Source: an uncultured Clostridia bacterium (GTDB lineage: Bacteria; Bacillota_A; Clostridia; Oscillospirales; Oscillospiraceae). Taken from it: DNA of 7,669 nt. The stretch's first letter is position 1, and every line of letters begins with the position of its first letter. The DNA is taken from positions 1-7,669 of the forward strand of contig CAMJQX010000074.1 in NCBI GenBank assembly GCA_946408145.1, read 5' to 3'. Shown piece by piece: positions 1 through 6,862 of the stretch. A program made the position numbers and the translations under genes. The notes below the pieces were generated by a model. It ran no database searches, was not told the origin of the DNA, and was given only the letters and a program-made list of their open reading frames with translations.

Positions 1-75
1 TTTTCCGGGCCCGGCGCCGCTTTCCGTCTCCCCTGGCGGCAGCCCGCAGCGGCTTCGCTCCCGGAGGAAGAGAGC
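1..75 (+). other. Left edge, undecided coding status
   Basis: No stop codon occurs here in any of the three forward frames, so this stretch could be the end of an upstream gene or an N-terminal extension of the large gene that follows. One forward frame ends at a TGA at 139-141, which would overlap the alternative ATG at 130 by 12 bases, as tightly packed operon genes often do. I do not recognise a protein in any of these frames, and I see no promoter. Confidence 0.4.
63..67 (+). promoter_or_regulatory. Ribosome binding site GGAGG for GTG start at 76
   Basis: A perfect GGAGG core lies 8 bases before the GTG at 76. A competing GGAG at 120-123 lies 6 bases before the ATG at 130. Both are well placed, so the start of the large gene is ambiguous between residue 1 (GTG) and residue 19 (ATG). 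Confidence 0.5.
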
Positions 76-3000
76 GTGCAAGGCGCTCCCATCACAGACC
101 GCGGACAGAGCGCGGAAACGGAGAAACCTATGGATTTTGAAGAGGAAAAGGAACAGCGGGCCCCGGCCGAGACCGACGAGGATCAGGAGCTGATCGATCT
201 GATCGGCACTCTCTTCCGGCTGGACAGAGAGGAGGCCGCAGTCGAAGCTCCCGTCGCCGTCGATGAGGAGAGCGCTCCTGCGCAGCCCGCCGATGAGGAT
301 GGCGCTCCCGCGCAGCCCGACAAGGAACCGGAGCCGGCCCCGGAGGAAGCGCTCTACGGCGATGTGTCGCTGGAGGATATCCTGCGCGAATTCGGCGTCG
401 ACCTCCCGGAAAGGCCCGCGGAGGAGCCCGCTTCGTCCGAGCCGGCAGAGCCGCAGTTCTTCCGGCCGAAAAAGCCGGAGCGCAGCGAGGCGGACAGAGC
501 GAGCGCCGCGGAGTACGCTGCCTATGCCGCCGGCGGCGCCGTCTCTCCCGGAGAGAAGAGCGGCTCCGTCTCCTCCATGGCGGACGAGGCGCTGCGCTAT
601 ATGAGCTCGCTGAGCCCCGAAGATTTTGAGCGGCTGAACGCCGAGCCCGCGGGCAGGCCCGTCTCGTCCAGGAAGGACGTCGGCGCCGAGTACTTCAATC
701 TCAGCGGCAGGCAGGACAAGATCACCTTTGCCGGCAGGGAGCTCGACCTGAGCGCGGACGAGGACTATGCGCCGCCCGCCCAGACCGGGGAGCCCATCTA
801 TCACTGGACAGCCGGCGAAGAGGGTCTGTCCGAAGCGCCGGAGGAGAAACCGAATCTGCTGCAGCGGATCATCAGCTTCGGCAGCAGTCTCCGCCGGGAC
901 AGCAAGCGCCCGCTCCGAAGCTCCGGAAAGGACGCCGCGGAGGATGAGGCCGCTGAAAGCGGCCAAGCGGAACCTTCCGAAAACGACGGCCGCGAGGACG
1001 GGCTGAACGCCGTCTCCGACGACACGCAGATCTATGAGCCGCAGGAGCAGGCCCCGGACGTCGACGCCGTCTCCGGCGACACGCAGATCTATGAGCCGCA
1101 GGAGCAGACTTCGGACAGGGACGCCGTCCCCGGCGACACGCAGATCTATGAGCCGCGGAAGCAGGCCTCGGGCGGGAACGCCGCGAGGCGCCCCGCACCC
1201 GGCGACGACATCTTCAACCTCTCCTTCGACGACAACGACTCACCCACCGTCGTCTACGCGCCGGCGAAGGATTACAGCCCCGAAGAATATACCGAAGCAG
1301 AAGAGGAAGAAAAAGAAGACGGCGCCTTCGGCGAAGAGCCTGCGGCGGCGGAAGGCGAGCAGGCCGGACCGGACCGGGACGTTGGGGAAGCGCCGAAAAA
1401 GCGCCGCAGGCGGAAGGCCCCTCCCCGTGTTGAAGAGGAGATCGCGCTCGACGAAAACGGCGAGTTCCCGAGCTTCACGCAGTATGTCTCCAATCTGATC
1501 ACCGGCATGCTCCTCGGACTGCGCGGCGCCCCCGCCGAGCAGGGTTCCTTTGCCCCGGGCCCCGGGGAGGATGAGCTCGGCCCGGAGGTCACGCCGGCAG
1601 AGGCCTCCCGCCATTACGGCTCCTTTGTCCCCTCACTGCGTCAGCGTTTCCGCATCGGGCTCGTGCTGCTGGCCGTTCTGGCCTGGATCAGCCTGGGTCT
1701 GCCCGTCAGCGGCATGCTGCGCACGGTGCGCGTGGCCTCCGCGATGTGTCTTGCGCTGCAGCTGACCATCATGCTGCTGAGCCTGGATGTGATCACGAAC
1801 GCCGCGGTCAATCTGGCGCAGCTCCGCTTCGGTGCGGATTCGCTCGCCTCCCTCTGCTGCGTGCTGACGAGCTTTGACGCGCTGGCCGTCGCGCTGGACG
1901 CCTTCGGCTCGCCCCACATGCCGCTCTGTCTGCTCTCGAGCCTCTCTCTGATGGGCACGCTCTACGCCTCCTGCGTCTCCGCCCGCGGCCTGCGAAAGGC
2001 CCTGCGCGTACCGTCGATCGCGAAGCAGACCGGCAGCGTCAGCGGCGAGGCAGCGGCCAAGGGCAAGGGCCTGACCCTGCTCAAGACCGACCGGCCCATC
2101 ACCGGCTTCGTCCGCCGCACGGAGGAGGCCCCGCTCGACGAGACGGTGTTCCTGCGCGTGTCCCCCGCGCTGCTGCTGCTGTGCCTGCTGCTGGCGGGCA
2201 TCGTCGCCGTCGCCGGGCATGCGGGCGGCGATTTCCTGTACATCTTCACCGCGCTGCTCACCCCGGCGGCGCCGATCGCGGCGCTGCTGTGCTTCGCGCT
2301 CCCCTTCTTCATCGGCTCCAACCGCATTTTCTCCAGCGGCGCCGCCGTGGCCGGCTGGTCGGGCCTTCGCGACGTGGGCCGCAGCCAGAACCTGATCATC
2401 ACAGACCGCGATCTCTTCCCGGAGGGCAGCGTGGAGATCGACAAGGTGCGCATCTTCGCCGACGCCGACCCCGAGCGGATCCTCTCCTATGTCGGGACCA
2501 TGATCCTGGCCTCCGGCTCCGGTCTCGCCCCCTGTTTTGCCGAGCTCATGAACCGCAACGGCGGCACGATCCGCCACGCGGACGGCTTTGAGCTGCTGCC
2601 CGGCGGCGGCATGAAGGCCATCATCGACGGCAGCAGCGTCCTCTGCGGCGGCACGGAGCTGATGCGCCTGATGAACGTGCGCGTCCCCTTCCGGCTCGTG
2701 GACAATACCACGGTGCTGCTCGCGGTCGACGGCATCCTCTACGGCATCTTCAACATGAAGTATATCGGGCAGCCGCAGGTGCGCAGGGCGCTGCAGGGCC
2801 TCATCCGCTCTACCCGCCACCCGGTCTTTGCCATTCGGGATTTCAACGTCAACCCCGAGATGCTGCACGAGGTCTTCGACATCGCCACCGACGGCTACGA
2901 CTTCCCGCCCTATCTGGAGCGCTTCAAGCTCTCCGAGGTGCCGGAAGGCTCCACGGCGCCCGTAGCCGCGGTCATCTGCAGAGAGGGCCTGGGCTCGCTG

Positions 3001-3204
3001 TCCCAGCTGGCGGACACCGGGCGCGGCATGTATCTCGCCACGCGCTTCAACCTGATCGTGACCCTGATCGCGGCGGTGGTCGGCGTCTTCATGGTGTTCA
3101 TCCGCTTCCTGAACGTCGGCAGCGTGGGGATCGGCTTCCTGCTGCTCTTCGCGCTCCTCTGGGCTCTGCCCGTCTTCGCGGCAAGCCTGGCTTTGAAATT
3201 CTGA
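76..3204 (+). CDS. Large membrane protein with degenerate P1B-type ATPase core (probable pseudo-ATPase)
   Basis: Uncharacterised 1,042-residue protein (1,024 if it starts at the ATG at 130). Residues 1-520 are acidic, Pro/Ala/Glu-rich and probably disordered, with two short repeat arrays, a basic patch (KKRRRRK, 441-447) and a possible amphipathic helix at about 465-484. Predicted membrane spans lie near 527-545, 553-573, 587-610, 616-635, 697-714, 720-746, 989-1012 and 1017-1040. This 4+2+2 layout, with a short loop at 636-695 and a large cytoplasmic segment at 747-987, matches P1B ATPases. Segment 836-895 follows the N/P-domain pattern (FELLPGGGMKAIIDG, then LLAVDGILYGIF). The catalytic motifs are lost: DKTGT reads DRDLFP (777-782), TGDN reads IRDFN (920-924), GDGIND reads CREGLGS (968-974), CPC reads TPAAP (729-733), the HP motif is absent and no TGES is seen. 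Transport activity is therefore unlikely; a structural, sensory or regulatory role is inference. It faces the pyruvate kinase gene convergently across a shared terminator. The reading frame is intact, which argues for selection rather than decay. Confidence 0.85.
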   Translation: MQGAPITDRGQSAETEKPMDFEEEKEQRAPAETDEDQELIDLIGTLFRLDREEAAVEAPVAVDEESAPAQPADEDGAPAQPDKEPEPAPEEALYGDVSLEDILREFGVDLPERPAEEPASSEPAEPQFFRPKKPERSEADRASAAEYAAYAAGGAVSPGEKSGSVSSMADEALRYMSSLSPEDFERLNAEPAGRPVSSRKDVGAEYFNLSGRQDKITFAGRELDLSADEDYAPPAQTGEPIYHWTAGEEGLSEAPEEKPNLLQRIISFGSSLRRDSKRPLRSSGKDAAEDEAAESGQAEPSENDGREDGLNAVSDDTQIYEPQEQAPDVDAVSGDTQIYEPQEQTSDRDAVPGDTQIYEPRKQASGGNAARRPAPGDDIFNLSFDDNDSPTVVYAPAKDYSPEEYTEAEEEEKEDGAFGEEPAAAEGEQAGPDRDVGEAPKKRRRRKAPPRVEEEIALDENGEFPSFTQYVSNLITGMLLGLRGAPAEQGSFAPGPGEDELGPEVTPAEASRHYGSFVPSLRQRFRIGLVLLAVLAWISLGLPVSGMLRTVRVASAMCLALQLTIMLLSLDVITNAAVNLAQLRFGADSLASLCCVLTSFDALAVALDAFGSPHMPLCLLSSLSLMGTLYASCVSARGLRKALRVPSIAKQTGSVSGEAAAKGKGLTLLKTDRPITGFVRRTEEAPLDETVFLRVSPALLLLCLLLAGIVAVAGHAGGDFLYIFTALLTPAAPIAALLCFALPFFIGSNRIFSSGAAVAGWSGLRDVGRSQNLIITDRDLFPEGSVEIDKVRIFADADPERILSYVGTMILASGSGLAPCFAELMNRNGGTIRHADGFELLPGGGMKAIIDGSSVLCGGTELMRLMNVRVPFRLVDNTTVLLAVDGILYGIFNMKYIGQPQVRRALQGLIRSTRHPVFAIRDFNVNPEMLHEVFDIATDGYDFPPYLERFKLSEVPEGSTAPVAAVICREGLGSLSQLADTGRGMYLATRFNLIVTLIAAVVGVFMVFIRFLNVGSVGIGFLLLFALLWALPVFAASLALKF
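261..320 (+). repeat. 30-bp tandem duplication, two copies
   Basis: Copies at 261-290 and 291-320 match at 26 of 30 bases and encode two 10-residue units, DEESAPAQPA and DEDGAPAQPD (residues 63-82), within the acidic tail. The in-frame length means copy-number change would not disrupt the gene. Confidence 0.8.
1021..1191 (+). repeat. 57-bp tandem repeat, three copies, encoding DTQIYEP units
   Basis: Three consecutive 57-bp units begin at 1021, 1078 and 1135 and encode 19-residue units at residues 316-334, 335-353 and 354-372. The core DTQIYEP is identical in all three, while the linkers (for example QEQAPDVDAVSG versus QEQTSDRDAVPG) have drifted. A diverged fourth core, PTVVYAP, follows at residues 390-396, giving a shared pattern T-x-[IV]-Y-x-P. 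Core conservation with drifting linkers suggests selection on a short linear motif. Confidence 0.9.
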
Positions 3205-3214
3205 CGATCTCTTC

Positions 3215-3258
3215 AAAAAAGCATCGCCTGAGCGAAACGCTCAGGCGATGCTTTTTTT
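3215..3258. terminator. Bidirectional intrinsic terminator
   Basis: A perfect 14-bp stem pairs 3221-3234 with 3238-3251 around an AAA loop. Six A residues precede it (3215-3220) and seven T residues follow it (3252-3258), so it offers a U-tract in both directions. It lies 10 bases after the stop of the + strand membrane protein gene and just beyond the stop of the - strand pyruvate kinase gene, so it probably ends both convergent transcripts. Confidence 0.95.
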
Positions 3259-3269
3259 GTTCCTTCTGC

Positions 3270-4223
3270 TCAGGGCAGCAGCTTTTCCGCGGCGCGAACG
3301 GTGTTGACCAGATAGCGGATGACCTCGACGGGGTACTCGCCCGCCGCGGTCTCTCCCGTTACCATGACGGAGGCGGCCCCGTCGAGCACGGCGTTGCAGA
3401 CGTCGCTGACTTCGGCACGGGTCGGGACGGCGCTGTGCTCCATGGAGGCGAGCATCTGGGTCACCACCATGAAGGGGCGGCACGCCCGGCGGCAGGCGGC
3501 GGCGATGCGCTTCTGCAGCGGCGGCAGCTCCCAGAGCGGCACGGCGTTGCCGAGATCGCCGCGCGCGATCACGATCTCATCGCAGGCGCCGATCAGCTCC
3601 TCCAGCTGCGCGACGCCCTCCAGGTTCTCGATCTTGGCGAAAAGGCGCAGCCCCTCCGGCAGTGCGGCGCGCAGCTGTTCGAGATCGGCGCGGCTTCTCA
3701 CGAAGGGCTGCATCACGCCGGTCACGCCGTATTCCTCCGCCAGCGCGAGGTTGGAGAGGTCCGTCTCGGTGAGTGCGGGCAAACGGAGCTCCTTCCCCGG
3801 CAGCGCCGCGCTCTTGCGGCTGTGAAGCAGGCCTCCGCGCAGCACGCGGGCGGCCGACGCGCTCTCGCATTCGAGCAGGATCTTCCCGTCGTCGAGCAGG
3901 ATCTGCTGCCCCGCTTCGAGGCAGCGGAGCGCCTCCGCCGGCAGGCGCAGCGCGTCGACGGGCAGCGTCTCCCCCTTCTCCAGCGGCAGGGGCTTGTCCA
4001 GCTTCCCGATGCGCAGCTCCGGCCCCTGCATGTCGATCAGCAGCGCCGGCTTTGTTCCGCAGCGCTTCGCAGCGCGGTGCAGCGCCTCCGCCATCGGCGC
4101 CGCCTCCGGCAGCGTCACATGGCTCAGGTTCAGCCGCATGCCCGTCATGCCCAGACGCAGCATGGCCTCCAGCGTGTCGGCGTCGGCGCAGGCGGGGCCG
4201 AGGGTACCGTAGATCTCGATCAT
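3270..4223 (-). CDS. pyk: Pyruvate kinase, short form lacking the C-terminal domain
   Basis: Catalyses transfer of phosphate from phosphoenolpyruvate to ADP in the last step of glycolysis, in the cytoplasm. Numbered from the ATG at 4223 (317 residues), it has the N-terminal barrel strand with RLNLSH (R30, N32, S34, H35), DMQGPELR (D64, R71), a B-domain with LLDDGK (109-114), the family signature FAKIENLEGV with the catalytic lysine K197 and metal ligand E199, ARGDLG with metal ligand D223, VTQML with T255, and PTRAEVSDV...SGETAAGEYP-like sequence at 267-298 (TGET here). It stops right after the barrel; typical bacterial enzymes are about 470-590 residues with a C-terminal allosteric domain, absent here. 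The usual DTKGPE motif reads DMQGPE. An ATG at 4235 is also in frame, but only the 4223 start has a ribosome binding site (GGAG, 4229-4232). It follows the surface-protein gene by 55 bases and is probably co-transcribed. Catalysis is likely; effector control by the usual domain is not possible. Confidence 0.9.
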   Translation of the reverse strand: MIEIYGTLGPACADADTLEAMLRLGMTGMRLNLSHVTLPEAAPMAEALHRAAKRCGTKPALLIDMQGPELRIGKLDKPLPLEKGETLPVDALRLPAEALRCLEAGQQILLDDGKILLECESASAARVLRGGLLHSRKSAALPGKELRLPALTETDLSNLALAEEYGVTGVMQPFVRSRADLEQLRAALPEGLRLFAKIENLEGVAQLEELIGACDEIVIARGDLGNAVPLWELPPLQKRIAAACRRACRPFMVVTQMLASMEHSAVPTRAEVSDVCNAVLDGAASVMVTGETAAGEYPVEVIRYLVNTVRAAEKLLP

Positions 4224-4240
4224 AGCTCTCTCCATTCGAA

Positions 4241-4265
4241 GAGCCGGGCGATCCCCGCCCGGCTC
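4241..4265 (-). other. Intergenic hairpin before pyruvate kinase
   Basis: A perfect 10-bp GC-rich inverted repeat (4241-4250 with 4256-4265, 5-base loop) sits between the surface-protein stop at 4279 and the pyruvate kinase ribosome binding site. No T-tract follows on the - strand, so it is not a convincing terminator. It could attenuate or stabilise the downstream part of the transcript, shifting the ratio of the kinase to the upstream genes. No promoter is visible in the gap. Confidence 0.6.
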
Positions 4266-4278
4266 ATTGTGTCGCTGT

Positions 4279-5817
4279 TCAGTCGCCGATCATGGACAGG
4301 GCGGCGGCGTACCAGTACTTGCCGCGCTGCACGAAGACCATCTGCTCGGCGTTGGCCTCCGAGGAGCTCACTTCCTCCACCCATGTGGTGGCGGTCTTGT
4401 CCAGCACGAATTCCATGGTGCAGGTAAAGCAGCTGTCCCCGATCCGGTGCAGGTTGTCGCAGCGCAGCTCCTGATTCTCCACGGTGCTGCGCGCGGCCCA
4501 CTGCATGGTCGCGTTGGACTGCGCGATGTAGACCTGCAGCTGCGTGCCGCCGAGCGTGGCATTGAGCAGCTTATAGTAGATGCTGCCGTCAAAGGGCTTG
4601 GTGGTGTAGTCCACGTAGGAGCTGAAATAGCCCTCGGCCAGCTCCTGCAGGTGGTCGAGCTCCGCCTGCTCGGCCTCGTCCGCGGCGGTGTCCGTCGGGA
4701 AGAAGAAGTTGTATACCGTATCCCCGGTCATGATGGGCCGCAGCTCCTTGCCGTTTTTCGCGTAGGCCTTGACCTCCGGCTCGGAGTAGAGGCCGGTGAG
4801 GCGGTAGGTGTTGGTCTTGTAGGCGGCGTCGCCGGTATAGTTCTCGAGGCCTTCCAGGATGCCGTAGGAGCTCTCGCTCAGGTCCTTCCTCTTCAGCTCC
4901 GCGCCGCCGACCGTGACGCGGATGCCCTCCGGCGCACGGATCGTCAGACTGTTCGTGCCCCGCACGGCCGCATGGTAGCGGAGCATCCTGCCGCTCTTTT
5001 CCGCGGCGAGCTCCTTCCCGTCGGCACTGACACGGATCTCTCCGTACACGGGTCCGACCCGGTAGGCAAGCATTGTCGGCACCTCGTCCATGCGCGACTC
5101 GATATCCGTCAGATCCTCGATCTCGACCGGCTTGTCCGTCAGGTAGGCCGGAGAGACCGGGATGTCATTGATGCAGACCTCCTGCGCGGCGAGCGCCGTG
5201 ATCTCTACGGTCGCGGAGCGGAGGGTCTTGGTGATGTCGCCGCTGCTGATGCGGCCGAGCTTCCAGTCATGCCGCCCGAAGGGCAGCTTCCGCCCGCCGG
5301 GCACCAGCTCCACCGTGCAGAGGTTCGAGGGGCCGCAGCGCACGACGAAGACCGCGTGATCGCTGTCGCTCGCCTTCTTCTCGCTCCGGTAGCTCAGGGG
5401 CTGGTCAGTCGTGAGGGAGGCGCGGTAATCGGCGTAGAGCGCCTGCGCGTCCTCGAATTCGCTCAGCTCGAAGTCCAGGTTTTTCCCGGCCTTGTCCAGC
5501 CAGTCCTCGGCTTCCATCAGATCCATCATCTCGTCCATCAGCGTCTCCGGACGGGTGACCTCGTAGATGTTCAAAAACTGGTAGAGCACGCCGCAGGCGA
5601 TCAGGCCAACCACCAGCAGCACGGCCGCCCAGCAGGTCAGGAACAGCGGCCAGATCTTCTTTTCTTTTTTCTTTTCCTGCGCGGGGACGGCATCAAGTGC
5701 CTCGGAAACCGTGTTCTCCGCTGCCGCGGCCGTCTTTCCCGGCTCGGTGACCGTGTTCTCCGCTGCGGGGACCGTCTCCTCCGTGCCCGGATTCGTGATC
5801 TTCTCTTCCTCAGCCAT
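4279..5817 (-). CDS. Single-span surface protein with TcaA-like/NTF2-like extracellular part, function unknown
   Basis: 512 residues from the ATG at 5817. A cytoplasmic Glu/Ala-rich tail with two AAENTV units (18-23, 32-37) and a lysine cluster (49-54) precedes one membrane span at about 55-79; the positive-inside rule puts the remaining 430 residues outside. Outside there is a helical stalk-like part (about 90-135), two beta-rich segments with similar pattern (ATVEITALAAQEVCINDIPV at 202-221, and SLTIRAPEGIRVTVGGAEL at 290-308) and a C-terminal region at about 381-512 resembling NTF2-like domains (helix, then strands ending KYWYAAALS). This layout recalls TcaA/YvbJ-type envelope proteins, but no zinc ribbon is present and the match is by pattern only. 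Cysteines at 161/167 and 463/466 could form disulfides. Its start overlaps the glycosidase stop by 8 bases (ATGGCTGA), with AAGGTG 6 bases upstream, so translation is probably coupled. A GTG at 5826 is an alternative start. Confidence 0.8.
   Translation of the reverse strand: MAEEEKITNPGTEETVPAAENTVTEPGKTAAAAENTVSEALDAVPAQEKKKEKKIWPLFLTCWAAVLLVVGLIACGVLYQFLNIYEVTRPETLMDEMMDLMEAEDWLDKAGKNLDFELSEFEDAQALYADYRASLTTDQPLSYRSEKKASDSDHAVFVVRCGPSNLCTVELVPGGRKLPFGRHDWKLGRISSGDITKTLRSATVEITALAAQEVCINDIPVSPAYLTDKPVEIEDLTDIESRMDEVPTMLAYRVGPVYGEIRVSADGKELAAEKSGRMLRYHAAVRGTNSLTIRAPEGIRVTVGGAELKRKDLSESSYGILEGLENYTGDAAYKTNTYRLTGLYSEPEVKAYAKNGKELRPIMTGDTVYNFFFPTDTAADEAEQAELDHLQELAEGYFSSYVDYTTKPFDGSIYYKLLNATLGGTQLQVYIAQSNATMQWAARSTVENQELRCDNLHRIGDSCFTCTMEFVLDKTATTWVEEVSSSEANAEQMVFVQRGKYWYAAALSMIGD
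5708..5766 (-). repeat. Short direct repeat in N-terminal tail
   Basis: A 17-base identical sequence occurs at 5708-5724 and 5750-5766, a 42-base period, encoding the two AAENTV units 14 residues apart in the cytoplasmic tail of the surface protein. A weaker related segment (ETVPA) follows at about 5770-5785. Confidence 0.75.
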
Positions 5818-6856
5818 CCACGTCACCTTCTTCCATCAGCAGAAACGCCGTCGGGATCCTGCGCGGGCCAACGACGGACGCGCAGTTGTTGATGATCTCC
5901 CCGCCGTAGACCATGACGGAGGAGGAGCCGCCGTCCAGATTGCCGGCGTTGACCGCGCCGTACTCCAGCATGATGTCGACCAGATCCTTCATCGTGGCGC
6001 CGAGCGTACTGATGCTGCGCCCGTCGAGAACGAGCAGCAGCAGCGCGCCGTCCTCGCGCTGGCCGATGGCCGTGCGCGGATTGACGCCGCTGCCGAGATT
6101 CTGGCGCTGCACCTCGCCGTTGACGATCAGCGCGGAGGCAAGACCGTCGTGCGTCTCAAAGCTGACGCCCCAGCGGATGCCCGCGTCGAGCGCGCCCTGC
6201 ACCGTCATGAAGCCGACATGCAGGATGCCGTCCTTATCGAGGCCCACCACATGGAAGCCGCCGACGTGATTGGCGCCCCAGGTGACCTCGCCGTCGTCGA
6301 TGACCAGGCCCTGCGGCGTGCTGCCGTTGCCGTGGCCGCCCTCATCATTGAAGCCGCCGGCGTTGATGCCCGCGATGGCGCCGTAGCGCTCCACCATATC
6401 GGTCAGCTGCCACCCGGCCTCTTTTCCGAAGTTGTCGGAGGTGCCGAGGATGACGCGCTTGGGATTGTCCACGATCAGGAGCTTGCCCTTGCAGGTGCCC
6501 TCGGAGATGTCGACGATCTCATAGCCGAGATCGTCCTCATCGGCATCCTCCGCGATCTCGGGCAGGTGGATGAGGGAGGTGTTGACCGTCCGGGTCTCCT
6601 CCGCGGGGCTGCTGACGGATTTGTACTGCTCCAGCTCCTCCTCGCTCAGGAAGATGCGGGAGATCCAGCGGATCGCGCTGGTCTCGCGCACCGAGCGGGT
6701 AAAGATCTCCGTCGCCGTGGGAGAGGGGCCCTTTTCCAGCACCCAGACCGCGCCCAGCAGCACAAGCGCAAGGCTCAGCAGCGTCACCAGCAGGAAGGCA
6801 AAGAGCCTGCCGATGAACTTCCCCAGACCGCTTTTCTTTTTCTTCTCAGTTTCCAT
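5810..6856 (-). CDS. Membrane-anchored phosphodiester glycosidase (NAGPA domain family)
   Basis: 348 residues. A lysine-rich start (KKKK, 5-8) and a hydrophobic span at about 14-40 form a signal anchor, placing the rest outside the membrane. After a linker to about residue 110, the phosphodiester glycosidase domain (family of human N-acetylglucosamine-1-phosphodiester alpha-N-acetylglucosaminidase, NAGPA, PF09992) covers about 115-345, with AGINAGGF (162-169), NPRTAIGQ (259-266), LLLVLDGR (273-280) and the hallmark NLDGGSSS (306-313). Such enzymes remove sugars linked through a phosphodiester; bacterial members sit near exopolysaccharide or cell-wall genes, but this substrate cannot be read from sequence. 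It is first in a likely three-gene transcript, with its own promoter (6894-6922) and GGAG (6863-6866) 6 bases before the ATG. Length and motifs look intact. Confidence 0.92.
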   Translation of the reverse strand: METEKKKKSGLGKFIGRLFAFLLVTLLSLALVLLGAVWVLEKGPSPTATEIFTRSVRETSAIRWISRIFLSEEELEQYKSVSSPAEETRTVNTSLIHLPEIAEDADEDDLGYEIVDISEGTCKGKLLIVDNPKRVILGTSDNFGKEAGWQLTDMVERYGAIAGINAGGFNDEGGHGNGSTPQGLVIDDGEVTWGANHVGGFHVVGLDKDGILHVGFMTVQGALDAGIRWGVSFETHDGLASALIVNGEVQRQNLGSGVNPRTAIGQREDGALLLLVLDGRSISTLGATMKDLVDIMLEYGAVNAGNLDGGSSSVMVYGGEIINNCASVVGPRRIPTAFLLMEEGDVDG

Positions 6857-6862
6857 ACAGGT

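Noticed and set aside
1651..3204. A working copper or heavy-metal exporting ATPase
   Set aside because: The layout fits, but the phosphorylation loop, hinge, TGES, HP and CPC motifs are all missing, so active transport by the known mechanism is not supported.
1633..3216. Long open frame of 527 codons on the - strand opposite the pseudo-ATPase core
   Set aside because: Its product is rich in Asp, Glu, His, Gln, Arg and Ala with no recognisable domain, as expected for an antisense shadow of a GC-rich gene encoding hydrophobic spans. The + strand has clear membrane topology and ATPase-like patterning.
3205..3269. Remnant of a pyruvate kinase C-terminal domain after a frameshift
   Set aside because: Only 65 bases separate the two convergent stop codons and most are terminator, so no displaced domain exists here.
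3435..4427. Open frame of 330 codons on the + strand
   Set aside because: Antisense to the pyruvate kinase gene with its full set of catalytic motifs.
5655..5680. A-rich lysine codon run (- strand) as a programmed frameshift or phase-variable tract
   Set aside because: The longest run is six A residues, in frame as AAA AAA, so it does not match the A-AAA-AAG slippery arrangement and is short for slippage. It simply encodes the positive cluster before the membrane span.
4267..5892. Long open frame of 541 codons on the + strand
   Set aside because: It lies wholly antisense to the surface-protein gene, whose signal-anchor, ribosome binding site and coupled start are all convincing. The product shows no domain.
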